A stretch of 33,060 bases of DNA from Bradyrhizobium sp. (GCF_030697065.1 NZ_JAUYQU010000104.1:1-33060), one strand, 5' to 3'. Shown: positions 22,567-30,192, numbered from the stretch's first letter. A program made the numbers and translations. Notes: a model not told the origin generated them from the letters alone.

Positions 22567-23631
22567 ATGACCAGCGAACCCCAGCAATTCGCCAGCGACA
22601 ATTATTCCGGAATTTGCCCGGAGGCCTGGGCGGCGATGGAAGAGGCCAACCATGGCCACGCGCCGGCCTATGGCGACGACCTGTGGACCGCCCGGGCTTC
22701 GGATGCCTTTCGTACGCTGTTCGAGACCGACTGCGAGGTTTTCTTCGCCTTCAACGGCACGGCGGCCAATTCGCTGGCGCTGGCCTCGCTGTGCCAGTCC
22801 TATCACAGCGTGATCTGCTCGGACGCGGCGCATGTCGAGACCGACGAATGCGGCGCCCCGGAATTCTTTTCCAACGGCTCGAAACTGCTGGTGGCGCCGT
22901 CGGAGGGCGGCAAGCTGACGCCCGAGGCGATCCGCGCCGTCGCGACCGCCCGCAGCGACATCCATTTTCCGAAAGCCCGCGTGGTGACGGTGACGCAACC
23001 GACCGAGACAGGACAGGTTTATGAGCTCGACGAGTTGCGGGCGATCTCGGCGGTGTGCCGCGAACTGGGATTGAATCTCCACATGGACGGCGCGCGCTTT
23101 GCAAATGCCTGCGCCAGCCTGGGCTGCAGTCCGGCGGACATGACCTGGCGCGCCGGCGTCGACGTGCTCTGCTTCGGCGGCACCAAGAACGGCATGGCCG
23201 CCGGCGAGGCCATCCTGTTCTTCAACCGCAAGCTGGCGGAGGATTTCGACTACCGGTGCAAGCAGGCGGGCCAGCTGGCCTCGAAGATGCGCTTTCTATC
23301 GGCGCCCTGGGTCGGCATGCTGGAATCAGGTGCCTGGCTGCGCAACGCCGGGCATGGCAACGCCTGCGCCCGGCGCCTGCAGCAACAGATCGCCGGATTG
23401 CCCGGGCTGGAAGTCATGTTTCCGGTTCAAGCCAATGCGGTGTTCGTGCGGATGGTGGAGCAACGGATGGCGGCGCTGCGCGACCGCGGCTGGAGGTTCT
23501 ATACCTTCATCGGCGGCGGCGCCCGCTTCATGTTCGCCTGGGACGCCGAACCGCAGCGCGTCGATCAACTGGCCGCCGATCTCCGCCAGATCGCATCGGT
23601 AGCGGCAACCTTCATCCAGCCTCGCGCATGA
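22567..23631 (+). CDS. ltaE: Low-specificity L-threonine aldolase, PLP-dependent
   Basis: A 354-residue fold-type I PLP enzyme that cleaves L-threonine or L-allo-threonine to glycine and acetaldehyde. The Schiff-base lysine is K207 in 'FGGTKNGM'. 'ASDNYSGICPEAW' near the N-terminus, 'AFNGTAANSLAL' (phosphate-binding loop), 'HVETDECGA' and 'HMDGARFANA' (cofactor Asp) are all family landmarks. Length is normal. GGAGG lies upstream of the ATG. It is last in the ABC transporter/NUDIX gene string, with a 34-bp gap. Its final 20 bp overlap the 3' end of the convergent nitroreductase-like gene. Related beta-hydroxy amino acid cleavage is possible. Confidence 0.93.
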   Translation: MTSEPQQFASDNYSGICPEAWAAMEEANHGHAPAYGDDLWTARASDAFRTLFETDCEVFFAFNGTAANSLALASLCQSYHSVICSDAAHVETDECGAPEFFSNGSKLLVAPSEGGKLTPEAIRAVATARSDIHFPKARVVTVTQPTETGQVYELDELRAISAVCRELGLNLHMDGARFANACASLGCSPADMTWRAGVDVLCFGGTKNGMAAGEAILFFNRKLAEDFDYRCKQAGQLASKMRFLSAPWVGMLESGAWLRNAGHGNACARRLQQQIAGLPGLEVMFPVQANAVFVRMVEQRMAALRDRGWRFYTFIGGGARFMFAWDAEPQRVDQLAADLRQIASVAATFIQPRA

Positions 23632-24700
23632 CCTGCTCCGGAGGCCGCCGCAGCGACCGTGGCAGCGCAGATCCCGTTCCAAACCGCAGGACCATGTCCG
23701 CTCGCCGATCGCCGATGCCGAGGAAGGATGCGAATTGGCTCCGTAACGCGGGTACTTCGACCGGCTGATTGATGAAGGCGTATTTCAGTCCCAGCGCGGT
23801 GGCCTGAAGGCCGAAGCGTTGGCAAGCGCGGCCCGCGGCCACCCAATGCGTCCTGTCATCGGCTTCCGACACGAACACGGCGACACCGGCCGAGCTTTCA
23901 ATATGCTCGCGATACTTCTTGTTCTCGCCGGCTTCGGTAAAGAACATTCTCAAGAGCGGCCTTGCCAGCCACGCCGGCATCGCGGGGTTGCCGGACGAGC
24001 CCGAGAACAGGCCGTCCATTGTGGCAACGGCATCCGCCTCGCTGAAACGCAGCCAGCTCTGAAGCTCATCCATGAAGGCCCGGTCGCGCATCTGCACCGA
24101 ATTGCCCTGCAACACATAGTCCGCCACGTTCGATATCCTGGACCGCTCGGTCATGATTATCATCGAGGTGCCGGGCTCGCGGCCGGCGGCTTCGAGCAAC
24201 CTGAGTGCGTCGCTCGAAACGGGCCGGCCGTCATAATTGGCGCAGGTGCTCTGTCGGGCGACGATGGCTTCGAACAGCGGCGAGCGGACTGGCGGTGCCG
24301 GCTCCAGACCAATGATGACCTTGTCGTCGACCAGCGCCGTTGTCGCGTGCAGTCCGAGGGCCGCCGCTGCGTGTGAGAGGTTCTCGGCCGCGCAGCCCAG
24401 GCTTGCGAAGATGTGGTGGTCGTCTGGATCGACCGCCGGACACCTTCGGCGGAAATCCGGCGAGATGGTAATTTCGTTGCCGGCCGTGGAAAAAATCCAG
24501 GGCTGCGTATTGTGACTGTTGGCGGCAAGGCTCGCATAGCGCACCAGTTCGCGGTCCCGCGAGGTCGCTTGCAGCGGCCGCCATGTCGATCGCACCGCTT
24601 GATCGTAAGTCATGGAAGCGGCTTCTGACGGCGTGGGCGGGAATGCTGCTCCGGCGCCGAGGCCGAGCGTGAATCCCATCAGCTCTCGCCTGTTCGGCAC
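23612..24700 (-). CDS. Nitroreductase-like FMN-binding protein (Acg family)
   Basis: A 362-residue protein of the Acg/nitroreductase-like group: two nitroreductase-like halves in one chain, with 'ASLAANSHNTQPW' (FMN phosphate loop) at about 55-67 and 'AGRACQRFGLQATALGL' near 287-304. The N-terminus 'MPNRRELMGFTLGLGAGAAF' looks like a Tat-type signal with an incomplete twin-arginine motif, so it may be exported, or the segment may be an anchor. The reaction is unknown; Acg of Mycobacterium belongs to the hypoxia regulon but is not a proven nitroreductase. A consensus FNR/FixK site lies 70 bp upstream, with a good -10 spacing for this gene. It overlaps ltaE by 20 bp at the 3' end. Confidence 0.82.
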   Translation of the reverse strand: MPNRRELMGFTLGLGAGAAFPPTPSEAASMTYDQAVRSTWRPLQATSRDRELVRYASLAANSHNTQPWIFSTAGNEITISPDFRRRCPAVDPDDHHIFASLGCAAENLSHAAAALGLHATTALVDDKVIIGLEPAPPVRSPLFEAIVARQSTCANYDGRPVSSDALRLLEAAGREPGTSMIIMTERSRISNVADYVLQGNSVQMRDRAFMDELQSWLRFSEADAVATMDGLFSGSSGNPAMPAWLARPLLRMFFTEAGENKKYREHIESSAGVAVFVSEADDRTHWVAAGRACQRFGLQATALGLKYAFINQPVEVPALRSQFASFLGIGDRRADMVLRFGTGSALPRSLRRPPEQVMREAG

Positions 24701-24742
24701 GGCCGCGCCTCGTCAATCCAGATAAGCGAATTTCAGCTTGGA

Positions 24743-24783
24743 AGGTTAGCGATGCCGGCGAAGCATGCCTTGACGCACATCAA
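24743..24783 (-). promoter_or_regulatory. FNR/FixK-type operator with -10 element for the nitroreductase-like gene
   Basis: TTGA-CGCACA-TCAA at 24770-24783 is a perfect TTGA-N6-TCAA palindrome. Reading the minus strand, TAACCT (24748-24743) sits 31 bp further on, centre to centre, close to the class II activator layout (-41.5 and -10). The start point would be near 24735, about 35 bp before the ATG at 24700. The divergent PPK2 gene (24850) has no equally good -10. Confidence 0.55.
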
Positions 24784-24849
24784 CGCCGGGTCTGGCGCCG
24801 CACCGGCGCGCCATGTACCGTCTGGACCGTGCAGCCAACCGGAGTTTCC

Positions 24850-25794
24850 ATGAGCAACGATTCCTCCCAGTCCCTCGGCGACCAGCTGAAGCCGTACGTG
24901 GCGCCGTTTCGCTACGACGGGTCGGGCCAGTTCCATCTGAAGTCGCACAAGACCAACGAGAAGGGCGCACTCGACAAGGATGGCGCCGGCATCATTCTCG
25001 ACGCCAACCGCAAGCGGCTCAACGACTTTCAGGAAAAGCTCTACGCCCAGGACCGCTGGTCGCTGCTCCTGATCTTTCAGGGCATGGATGCCTCGGGCAA
25101 GGACGGCGCGATCAAGAGCATCTTCGAGGGCATCAACCCGCAGGGCTGCGACGTCCATTCCTTCAAGCAGCCGAGCAGCCTCGAGCTCGATCACGATTTC
25201 ATGTGGCGGACCACGATCGCGCTGCCGCAGCGCGGCCGCATCGGTATCTTCAACCGCTCCTATTACGAGGAATGCCTCGTGACGCGGGTGCATCCGGAAC
25301 TGCTGGAGAAGCAGAAGCTGCCGCCGAAGCTGATCACGAAAAATATCTTCCACGAGCGGTTCGAGGACATTACCGCGTTCGAACGCTATCTGGCGCGCAA
25401 CGGCACGGTGGTGCTGAAATTCTTCCTCAACCTCTCGAAGGAGGAGCAGCGCGAGCGCTTTCTGGGGCGGCTGGAGGAGCCCGCCAAGAACTGGAAATTC
25501 TCGATGGGCGACATCACCGAACGCGCGCTGTGGCCGCGATACATGGCGGTGTATCAGGATATCGTCCGGCACACCTCGACGCCGCAGGCGCCCTGGTACG
25601 TGGTGCCGGCGGACCACAAATGGTTCGCGCGGGTGGTGATTGGCTCGGCCATCATCACCGCGCTGGAAAAGCTCGATCTGCACTTTCCGAAAGTCGACAA
25701 GGCCGACCGCAGCGAATTCAAGCTGGTGCGCGAGGCGCTGCTGCGCGAGAAGGAGGGAGAGGCAAAACCCGCCAGGGCAAGAACCGCGAAGTAG
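24850..25794 (+). CDS. Polyphosphate kinase 2 family, polyphosphate:nucleotide phosphotransferase
   Basis: A 314-residue PPK2 enzyme. Walker A GMDASGKDG lies at 78-86, and the lid/Walker B region 'GIFNRSYYEECLVTRVHPELL' begins near 132. That FNRSYYEE form marks the polyphosphate:(A)MP/ADP phosphotransferase branch rather than the class I FDRSWY branch. The enzyme moves phosphate between polyphosphate and nucleotides in the cytoplasm and so links energy stores to nucleotide levels. The ATG at 24850 has GGAG five bases upstream and is preferred to GTG 24829. It diverges from the nitroreductase-like gene over a putative FNR/FixK site and ends one base from the convergent DUF1989 gene. Confidence 0.92.
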   Translation: MSNDSSQSLGDQLKPYVAPFRYDGSGQFHLKSHKTNEKGALDKDGAGIILDANRKRLNDFQEKLYAQDRWSLLLIFQGMDASGKDGAIKSIFEGINPQGCDVHSFKQPSSLELDHDFMWRTTIALPQRGRIGIFNRSYYEECLVTRVHPELLEKQKLPPKLITKNIFHERFEDITAFERYLARNGTVVLKFFLNLSKEEQRERFLGRLEEPAKNWKFSMGDITERALWPRYMAVYQDIVRHTSTPQAPWYVVPADHKWFARVVIGSAIITALEKLDLHFPKVDKADRSEFKLVREALLREKEGEAKPARARTAK

Positions 25795-25795
25795 A

Positions 25796-26410
25796 TCACT
25801 CCACGGCGTAGCAGATCTCCTTGAAGGCGTAATTGTTGGATTGCAGCGCCGAGCAGGCGGTCAGGCCGACGACGAGATCCATTTCAGCCCGGAACCTGAT
25901 GAAGTCTCCGCTCCGGCTCAAGGGGGCCTCGACCGTGAATGCGCCGGTCGACGGCTCGATCACGACATTCATGAAGCAGTTGAACGCCACCGGAATCTGG
26001 TCCGGACCGATGCCGAACGGCGCCAGCGCGGCTTCGAGATTGCCGAAGCATCCCCGGTGCGGATCGGGATCCTTGTAGATGATCTCGAAGGTTTCGCGGG
26101 AGCACGGCGTGAGCAGGAAGTCGTGCCGCCCGACCGTGTCCTCGACGATGCGCAACATGACACTGCTGCGGTTGGAATAGATGGCGTCGCCGGCAGTGAG
26201 GTACAGCTTGCTGGCGTAGTCCAGGCTTCGGCCCGACGAAATCGCCTCCGCGACATCCGCGGCGCTGAAGGCGACGAGGTCCGAAACCTGCTCGCCGCGG
26301 GGATCGATCACCGTGAGCGACTGCCCCCGAAGCAGGCGAAAGGCCGTCCCGGAGCGGGGCGGAATGGTTGCGATGCCAGGGCGTGTCGCAAGTGCCGCTG
26401 GTCCGTTCAT
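25796..26410 (-). CDS. DUF1989 / urea-carboxylase-associated (CgdA/CgdB-like) protein
   Basis: A 204-residue soluble protein of the DUF1989 family. Landmarks are 'VIDPRGEQVSDLVAF' (35-49), 'SNRSSVMLRIVEDTVGRHDFLLTPCS' in outline (80-104), FNCFMN at 143-148 and TACSALQSN at 184-192. Conserved Cys at 103, 121 and 186 could bind metal. Family members CgdA and CgdB, formerly the urea-amidolyase-associated proteins, act as carboxyguanidine deiminase in guanidine breakdown; that is literature knowledge. Here there is a single copy and no urea carboxylase or allophanate hydrolase beside it. Instead its ATG (26410) overlaps the stop of a GntA-like gene, which implies coupled synthesis. It may act on a guanidino or hydroxyguanidino compound. 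Confidence 0.88.
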   Translation of the reverse strand: MNGPAALATRPGIATIPPRSGTAFRLLRGQSLTVIDPRGEQVSDLVAFSAADVAEAISSGRSLDYASKLYLTAGDAIYSNRSSVMLRIVEDTVGRHDFLLTPCSRETFEIIYKDPDPHRGCFGNLEAALAPFGIGPDQIPVAFNCFMNVVIEPSTGAFTVEAPLSRSGDFIRFRAEMDLVVGLTACSALQSNNYAFKEICYAVE

Positions 26411-27075
26411 GCGCGCTCCACCGGTTTGAAAGGACATTCCCAGCCCGGCTCGGCGACGTTGCGGCCGCTGTACTGGCGCGCTTCCGAGATCGTGCCGTGT
26501 CTTGCCAGCATCGGGTTGACAGACCCGGCCAACGCGACGTCGCGCTCGATGATTTTTGCTCTCATGCGCTCGTAGCGGCCTTGCTCGCGCAGCTGCTCGA
26601 ACTGGTCGTGAAGATTGAACACCAGCACGGGGCGCTCGAAACGCCGTGCCGGACGGCTGGCGCGCGGGTGCAGGCCGACGATGAAGAATGCTTCCTCGCC
26701 GAAGCTCAGCGAGAAGTGCGGATCGTCGGGATCGTTGCTGACGCGCCCGTCATGCGACTGACCCAGCCAGGCGTCCTTGTTGGTGAGGCTTTCGGCGCGC
26801 GCCCACAGGAACTTCTCGAATGATTTCTCGTCGAGGTCCACGGGTCCCTCGAAGATGACCGCGAAACTCTGGAACAGTTCGCGATCGGCCCGGTAATCGC
26901 GCACGATGCCGGTGATGCCGTCATAGATGCGCCGGTCGTCCCAGTTCGAACGCATGTCGCGCGCGACCAGGATATTCAGTGTGCCTTTGGCGAGGGCGGA
27001 TTTGGCGCCGACACAGGGGAACTCGGATTTGTGGATCAGATTACGGAAATTTTCGGCGAGAGCGGACGGCGTCAT
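26407..27075 (-). CDS. YqcI/YcgG family protein, GntA-like haem-dependent N-hydroxylase
   Basis: A 222-residue soluble protein. Family motifs are GLHPRASRPARRF (134-146), VFNLHDQFEQLR (152-163), GSVNPMLARHG (184-194) and SEARQYSGR (197-205), ending in WECPF. H136 in the first motif is a candidate haem ligand. The characterised relative GntA N-hydroxylates the guanidine of a guanitoxin precursor; most members are untested. The frame is open to 27426, but the ATG at 27075 has GGAG five bases upstream and gives the family length. Its stop overlaps the DUF1989 start. None of the other guanitoxin genes is visible nearby, so toxin synthesis is not implied. I read it as a guanidine N-oxygenase of unknown substrate. 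Confidence 0.85.
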   Translation of the reverse strand: MTPSALAENFRNLIHKSEFPCVGAKSALAKGTLNILVARDMRSNWDDRRIYDGITGIVRDYRADRELFQSFAVIFEGPVDLDEKSFEKFLWARAESLTNKDAWLGQSHDGRVSNDPDDPHFSLSFGEEAFFIVGLHPRASRPARRFERPVLVFNLHDQFEQLREQGRYERMRAKIIERDVALAGSVNPMLARHGTISEARQYSGRNVAEPGWECPFKPVERA

Positions 27076-27152
27076 GGGTTCTCCATCGGGTGCGCATCCC
27101 AACGCCCAGACCCCTGTTAGGTGCCGCCTGCGCCGACGTTTTTGCGCCGGAA

Positions 27153-27175
27153 CCAATCGCTTCGCGGGCGATTGG
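27153..27175. promoter_or_regulatory. Perfect inverted repeat between divergent genes, candidate operator
   Basis: CCAATCGC-N7-GCGATTGG, with 8-bp perfect arms. It lies 77 bp upstream of the GntA-like ATG and 32 bp upstream of the small gene at 27208. There is no T-run, so it is not a terminator. It could bind a dimeric regulator of the guanidine-type operon. Confidence 0.4.
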
Positions 27176-27207
27176 ATATCGGTTTCAACGTCCCTGGAAA
27201 GGCTGCG

Positions 27208-27417
27208 ATGTCCGCGTCCAAATCTCCGTCGATCGAGGCTGCAATCGGCTCCATTCTTGCCGACCATTTCGAGCAGGCCGAAAACCCGCACGAGACGATC
27301 TACCGGATCTGGCTGCTGCTGAATGCGCGCGCACTGGCGGGCGCCTTGCCCGCAAGCGATCCGGCGGGTGCCGGCCGCGATGGTCGTTCGCGTCTGCCGT
27401 CGGCCAAGTACAATTGA
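27208..27417 (+). CDS. Small hypothetical helical protein, 69 residues
   Basis: A 69-residue protein starting MSASKSPSIEAAIGSIL. The middle is a long amphipathic helix ('YRIWLLLNARALAGALPA') and the tail is rich in Gly, Arg and Ser. An AAGG ribosome site precedes the ATG at 27208; the longer frame from 27121 runs through the inverted repeat and is unlikely. No signal peptide or recognised domain is seen. It diverges from the GntA-like/DUF1989 operon across a 132-bp region with a palindrome, so the two may be co-regulated. Function unknown. Confidence 0.5.
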   Translation: MSASKSPSIEAAIGSILADHFEQAENPHETIYRIWLLLNARALAGALPASDPAGAGRDGRSRLPSAKYN

Positions 27418-27517
27418 CGAAGGCATTTGCTCCGGTCCGCTGACCCGCGATGGGGAATGCGCGTTCAGAGATCGGCCGAAAGAAAAGGTGGCCTTTCCCC
27501 GCTACGCATCGATCCCT

Positions 27518-27703
27518 TCACCTCGAGGGCCTGCCACGCTTCGCAAAAATGATTCCGTAGACGTCCGCGGCGTAGCGAAGCTTGCCTGCCGTCTTCAATG
27601 CTTCAATCCGTTCCGGGCCCGGCGGCAGGCTTCGCGCCTCGGCCAGGGCCTCGTCGGCGCTGGCTTCGACATCGTGCGAACGCGAAGGCTGCTTGGCGTC
27701 CAT
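27518..27703 (-). CDS. Small conserved hypothetical protein, 61 residues
   Basis: A 61-residue, charged, probably helical protein. 'LPPGPERIEALKTAGKLRYAADVYGIIF' is a pattern I recall from many short hypothetical proteins of Bradyrhizobium and relatives, sometimes ending KRGRP as here. The ATG at 27703 lies three bases after the zinc-ribbon gene's stop, and its ribosome site AGGTGA contains that stop, so the two are coupled. The basic KRGRPSR tail might contact nucleic acid. No function is known. Confidence 0.7.
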   Translation of the reverse strand: MDAKQPSRSHDVEASADEALAEARSLPPGPERIEALKTAGKLRYAADVYGIIFAKRGRPSR

Positions 27704-27706
27704 GTT

Positions 27707-27943
27707 TCACCTATGTCGGCGAGCGAAGCTCGCCGGAAAACCAGCCGGTGCTTCCGACGTCATCGGGTCGGCGAAAACCTGCGCTTCGTGGATGTGCCCG
27801 CATTTGGTGCATTTCAGCGTCCACTGCTCGAATCCCGTGCGGTCCGAGGTCACGCCTTGAACGCGTGCGCGGGCCTGGCATCGCGGACACCGCGGATGTG
27901 CCGCCGCGCGCGACGTCAAGTTCAGAGGTTGTGTTTCGGTCAT
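27707..27943 (-). CDS. Small zinc-ribbon protein, 78 residues
   Basis: A 78-residue protein with two CxxC knuckles, CPRC at about 17-20 and CTKC-GH at about 43-48, forming a four-Cys zinc ribbon. The rest is polar with no membrane segment. The ATG at 27943 is preferred over 27979 because GGGAG lies five bases upstream. Ribbons of this size may bind nucleic acid or act as adaptors; nothing more specific can be said. It is translationally linked to the 61-residue gene downstream. The 200 bp between it and the Crp/Fnr gene shows no recognisable promoter. Confidence 0.72.
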   Translation of the reverse strand: MTETQPLNLTSRAAAHPRCPRCQARARVQGVTSDRTGFEQWTLKCTKCGHIHEAQVFADPMTSEAPAGFPASFARRHR

Positions 27944-28143
27944 GCTTGCTCCCGTGTCGATCAGGCGGGAGCACAACACTCTCAGTCACCGATAAAAGCC
28001 GCGGGCGGTCGGTGATGCCGCCAGTAAACGCCTCGTAAGTCGGAGAGTCGACATATAATAACGCGGCGACGATATACATTCGCATCAGGGGAGGGGGCTG
28101 TTCCTTATCTGGAACCCGCGTTCCTGCGACGGAATGTCGGCTT

Positions 28144-28836
28144 CTATTGGCCCCGCAGGGTCTGATAGCACTCGCAGGACAAGCTTTCCAAGGCGTTGCG
28201 ATCGACGATCCTGATCACCCCGCGCGAATAGGTGATCGGCCCGAGCTTCTGGATATGGCTCGCCACTTCGGTAACCGAGGTACGGCGCACCCCGAGCATC
28301 TCGGCCAGGAATTCCTGTGTCAGTTGCACCGTGTCGCTTTCCGCGCGATCGGCCGACTGCAGCAGCCAGCGGCAAAATCTCGCTTCCACGACATGCACGG
28401 CGTTGCAGGCGGCGGTAACGCGGGCTTGCAGCAACAGGACCTCATTGTAGCGGATGCAGAGGTCTCGAACGGCTTCGCTATGGTCCACCGCCTTGCGGAA
28501 TTGGGCTGCGGCTATCCTGGTCGCGGCCATCGGCAGTTGCACGACGACCCGCACCGAGGACCTGTACAGGCCCATTCCGGCCATTGCCCCCACCACGCCC
28601 TCGCGTCCCACCGTCGCGACCTCGATGGCCTTTCCGTCGCGCAGGACCACCAGCAGCGACAACATCCCGCTGTGGGGGAAATACACGTGTTCGAATTCTT
28701 CGCCGGCTTCGAGCAACACCTGGCCCTGCGGCAGTTGCCTGGTCGTCATGTGCGGCGTCAGCAAATCCATCTGGTCGCGAGGCAGTGCGAACAGCAACTT
28801 GTTGTCGAGGGGAGTGCCGTGATTTGGTGACAGCAT
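28144..28836 (-). CDS. Crp/Fnr family transcriptional regulator
   Basis: A 230-residue regulator with a cyclic-nucleotide-binding-like N-terminal domain (about 20-125: 'QLPQGQVLLEAGEEFEHVYFPHSGMLSLL' in outline), a dimerisation helix, and a winged helix-turn-helix (about 165-220: 'LTQEFLAEMLGVRRTSVTEVASHIQKLG'). The four-Cys N-terminal cluster of FNR is absent and the phosphate-binding Arg-Ser pair of CRP is not evident, so oxygen sensing by Fe-S and cAMP binding are both unlikely. The recognition helix (RRTSVTEV) differs from the E..SR of FNR/FixK, so it probably does not read the TTGA-N6-TCAA box at 24770. AGGAG lies six bases before the ATG. This subgroup is abundant in Bradyrhizobium; its ligands are mostly unknown. 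Confidence 0.93.
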   Translation of the reverse strand: MLSPNHGTPLDNKLLFALPRDQMDLLTPHMTTRQLPQGQVLLEAGEEFEHVYFPHSGMLSLLVVLRDGKAIEVATVGREGVVGAMAGMGLYRSSVRVVVQLPMAATRIAAAQFRKAVDHSEAVRDLCIRYNEVLLLQARVTAACNAVHVVEARFCRWLLQSADRAESDTVQLTQEFLAEMLGVRRTSVTEVASHIQKLGPITYSRGVIRIVDRNALESLSCECYQTLRGQ

Positions 28837-29142
28837 TGCGGTCTCCTGCCCGATCGGTCGGGCCGTGATCCGCAGAGGTGAAGAGGGCGCTCCGAGAGGA
28901 CGCTGCCACGGGTGCTCGATCTAGTCATGAACCCGATTTATGTTAGTCCGCTCCCGCAAGTTGGGTCGCTCGAAAGCGGCGGATCCCGGGGATTGTCGAG
29001 CGAGATCAATGATGACGGGCCGAACTTTATTTGTCGGGGACCGGGCGTAACGGCGATTGACCTGCGCATCCTGGCAAGCGAAGCCCAAACCCGGTCGACC
29101 TGCGGCGTCGAGGGTCCTCGATCGGGAGACCATCCTGCTCAG
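28837..29142. other. Intergenic region without a supported gene
   Basis: 306 bp between the start of the Crp/Fnr gene and the 3' end of the amidase gene. Short frames (for example 28921-29133 minus) have no ribosome site and no recognisable content. I see no clear promoter, operator or terminator apart from what must drive the Crp/Fnr gene. Confidence 0.6.
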
Positions 29143-30192
29143 TCAGACCGGCCCGAGGATGGCCCATCGCCGATCGCAGAATTGCTTGACCGCCGAAGTG
29201 ACGCCGCTGCTGATGATATCCCGGCGTTCAGGCGAATCCATCGCGAGTTCTTCGTCCCGGTTGATGATCGAGCCCGCCTCCAGCAGCACGGCGGGCATCC
29301 GCGTCGTTCGCAGCACCACGAGTTCATCGTAGCGGTAGACCCCGGTTTCCTTGTTCAGCAACGGGCGCTGGTGCCGGCCCATGATGGGCTGGCTGTACTG
29401 CTCGGCATATCGCAGGCCGAACGCTTTCATTTCCTTGGCGACCAGTTCGGCGAAGAACAGGCTCGTCTTGAAGTCCGGATTGCGGCGGGAGACGAAGACG
29501 GAATAGCCGCTGAAGCGGTCGCTGAAGCGGCTTTTCTTGCCCTCGAATTCCCACTCCTCGATGAATTTGTCGGGCACGGAATCGTGGTGGATCGACAGGA
29601 AGAGATGTGCCTGAAGTCCGTTTGCCGCGGCGACTCGCTTGACCAGGCTCCGCCTGGCCTTGCCCTCGGTCAGCAGCAACCGGGTCTCGGCAAAGCCGTC
29701 GGCCTTCAATTTCTGCTCGATCCGCTGCGCAAGCCGATGATTGTAGACGAACTCGGAGACGTTGCGGGCGCTGATCGCGCCCTCGGATTCGGCGGTATGT
29801 CCGACGTCCACGACGATCCGGAATTTCGCGGGATCGCAGCCGGGTCCGGGCGGCTTGAAAGTGGACGGGCTCAAGGCGACCGGCCCGAGCGCGGCAAGCT
29901 TGACATTGCGGGCTCTTGGCGAGGCAGCAGGCCCCTCCGGGGTAACGCGTTTCGCCGGAGCGGGGCGCCTCGCCAGGACGGCTTGCCTTGACGAATTGGC
30001 CGGCTTCGGCGAGGTGGCCTGCTTCGACGATTTGGCCTGATCTGACTTGCCCTTGAAGAGATCCGACAGCCAGCCGGCATGGCTGGCCTCGACCGGCAGG
30101 AAAACCATCGCGGCCATCGCGGCGACGATGGTGCAGCGCCGGCGCCAGGCGCCAGGGCGCGATACGGCGGATTTCCCCCCTGACGATGCCAT
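29143..30192 (-). CDS. N-acetylmuramoyl-L-alanine amidase (Amidase_3)
   Basis: A 349-residue exported cell-wall hydrolase that cuts the bond between MurNAc and the stem peptide. A signal peptide or anchor (about 20-39) is followed by a low-complexity Lys/Ser/Pro/Ala linker (45-115) and the catalytic domain. The zinc ligands and catalytic Glu are readable: H132 in 'VVDVGHTAESEGA', E147, H202 in 'LSIHHDSVP' and E305 in 'LLEAGSIINRDEE'. No AMIN or LysM targeting domain is present. It is downstream of an exported protein of unknown function (101-bp gap, same strand), and together they may form a cell-envelope unit. Confidence 0.92.
   Translation of the reverse strand: MASSGGKSAVSRPGAWRRRCTIVAAMAAMVFLPVEASHAGWLSDLFKGKSDQAKSSKQATSPKPANSSRQAVLARRPAPAKRVTPEGPAASPRARNVKLAALGPVALSPSTFKPPGPGCDPAKFRIVVDVGHTAESEGAISARNVSEFVYNHRLAQRIEQKLKADGFAETRLLLTEGKARRSLVKRVAAANGLQAHLFLSIHHDSVPDKFIEEWEFEGKKSRFSDRFSGYSVFVSRRNPDFKTSLFFAELVAKEMKAFGLRYAEQYSQPIMGRHQRPLLNKETGVYRYDELVVLRTTRMPAVLLEAGSIINRDEELAMDSPERRDIISSGVTSAVKQFCDRRWAILGPV

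Noticed and set aside
20733..22601. 622-codon open frame on the minus strand opposite the binding-protein and NUDIX genes
   Set aside because: Antisense shadow of two real genes and the REP region; composition is of the Arg/His-rich shadow type.
24770..24783. The Crp/Fnr regulator at 28144-28836 as the protein acting on the FNR/FixK box
   Set aside because: Its recognition helix lacks the E..SR pattern of FNR/FixK proteins, and it has no Fe-S cysteine cluster.
26407..27075. Guanitoxin biosynthetic cluster
   Set aside because: Only a GntA-like gene is present; none of the other pathway genes is recognisable nearby.
27076..27207. Possible guanidine riboswitch upstream of the GntA-like gene
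   Set aside because: I looked for the ACGR-loop hairpins of guanidine riboswitches and saw none; the palindrome present fits a protein operator better.
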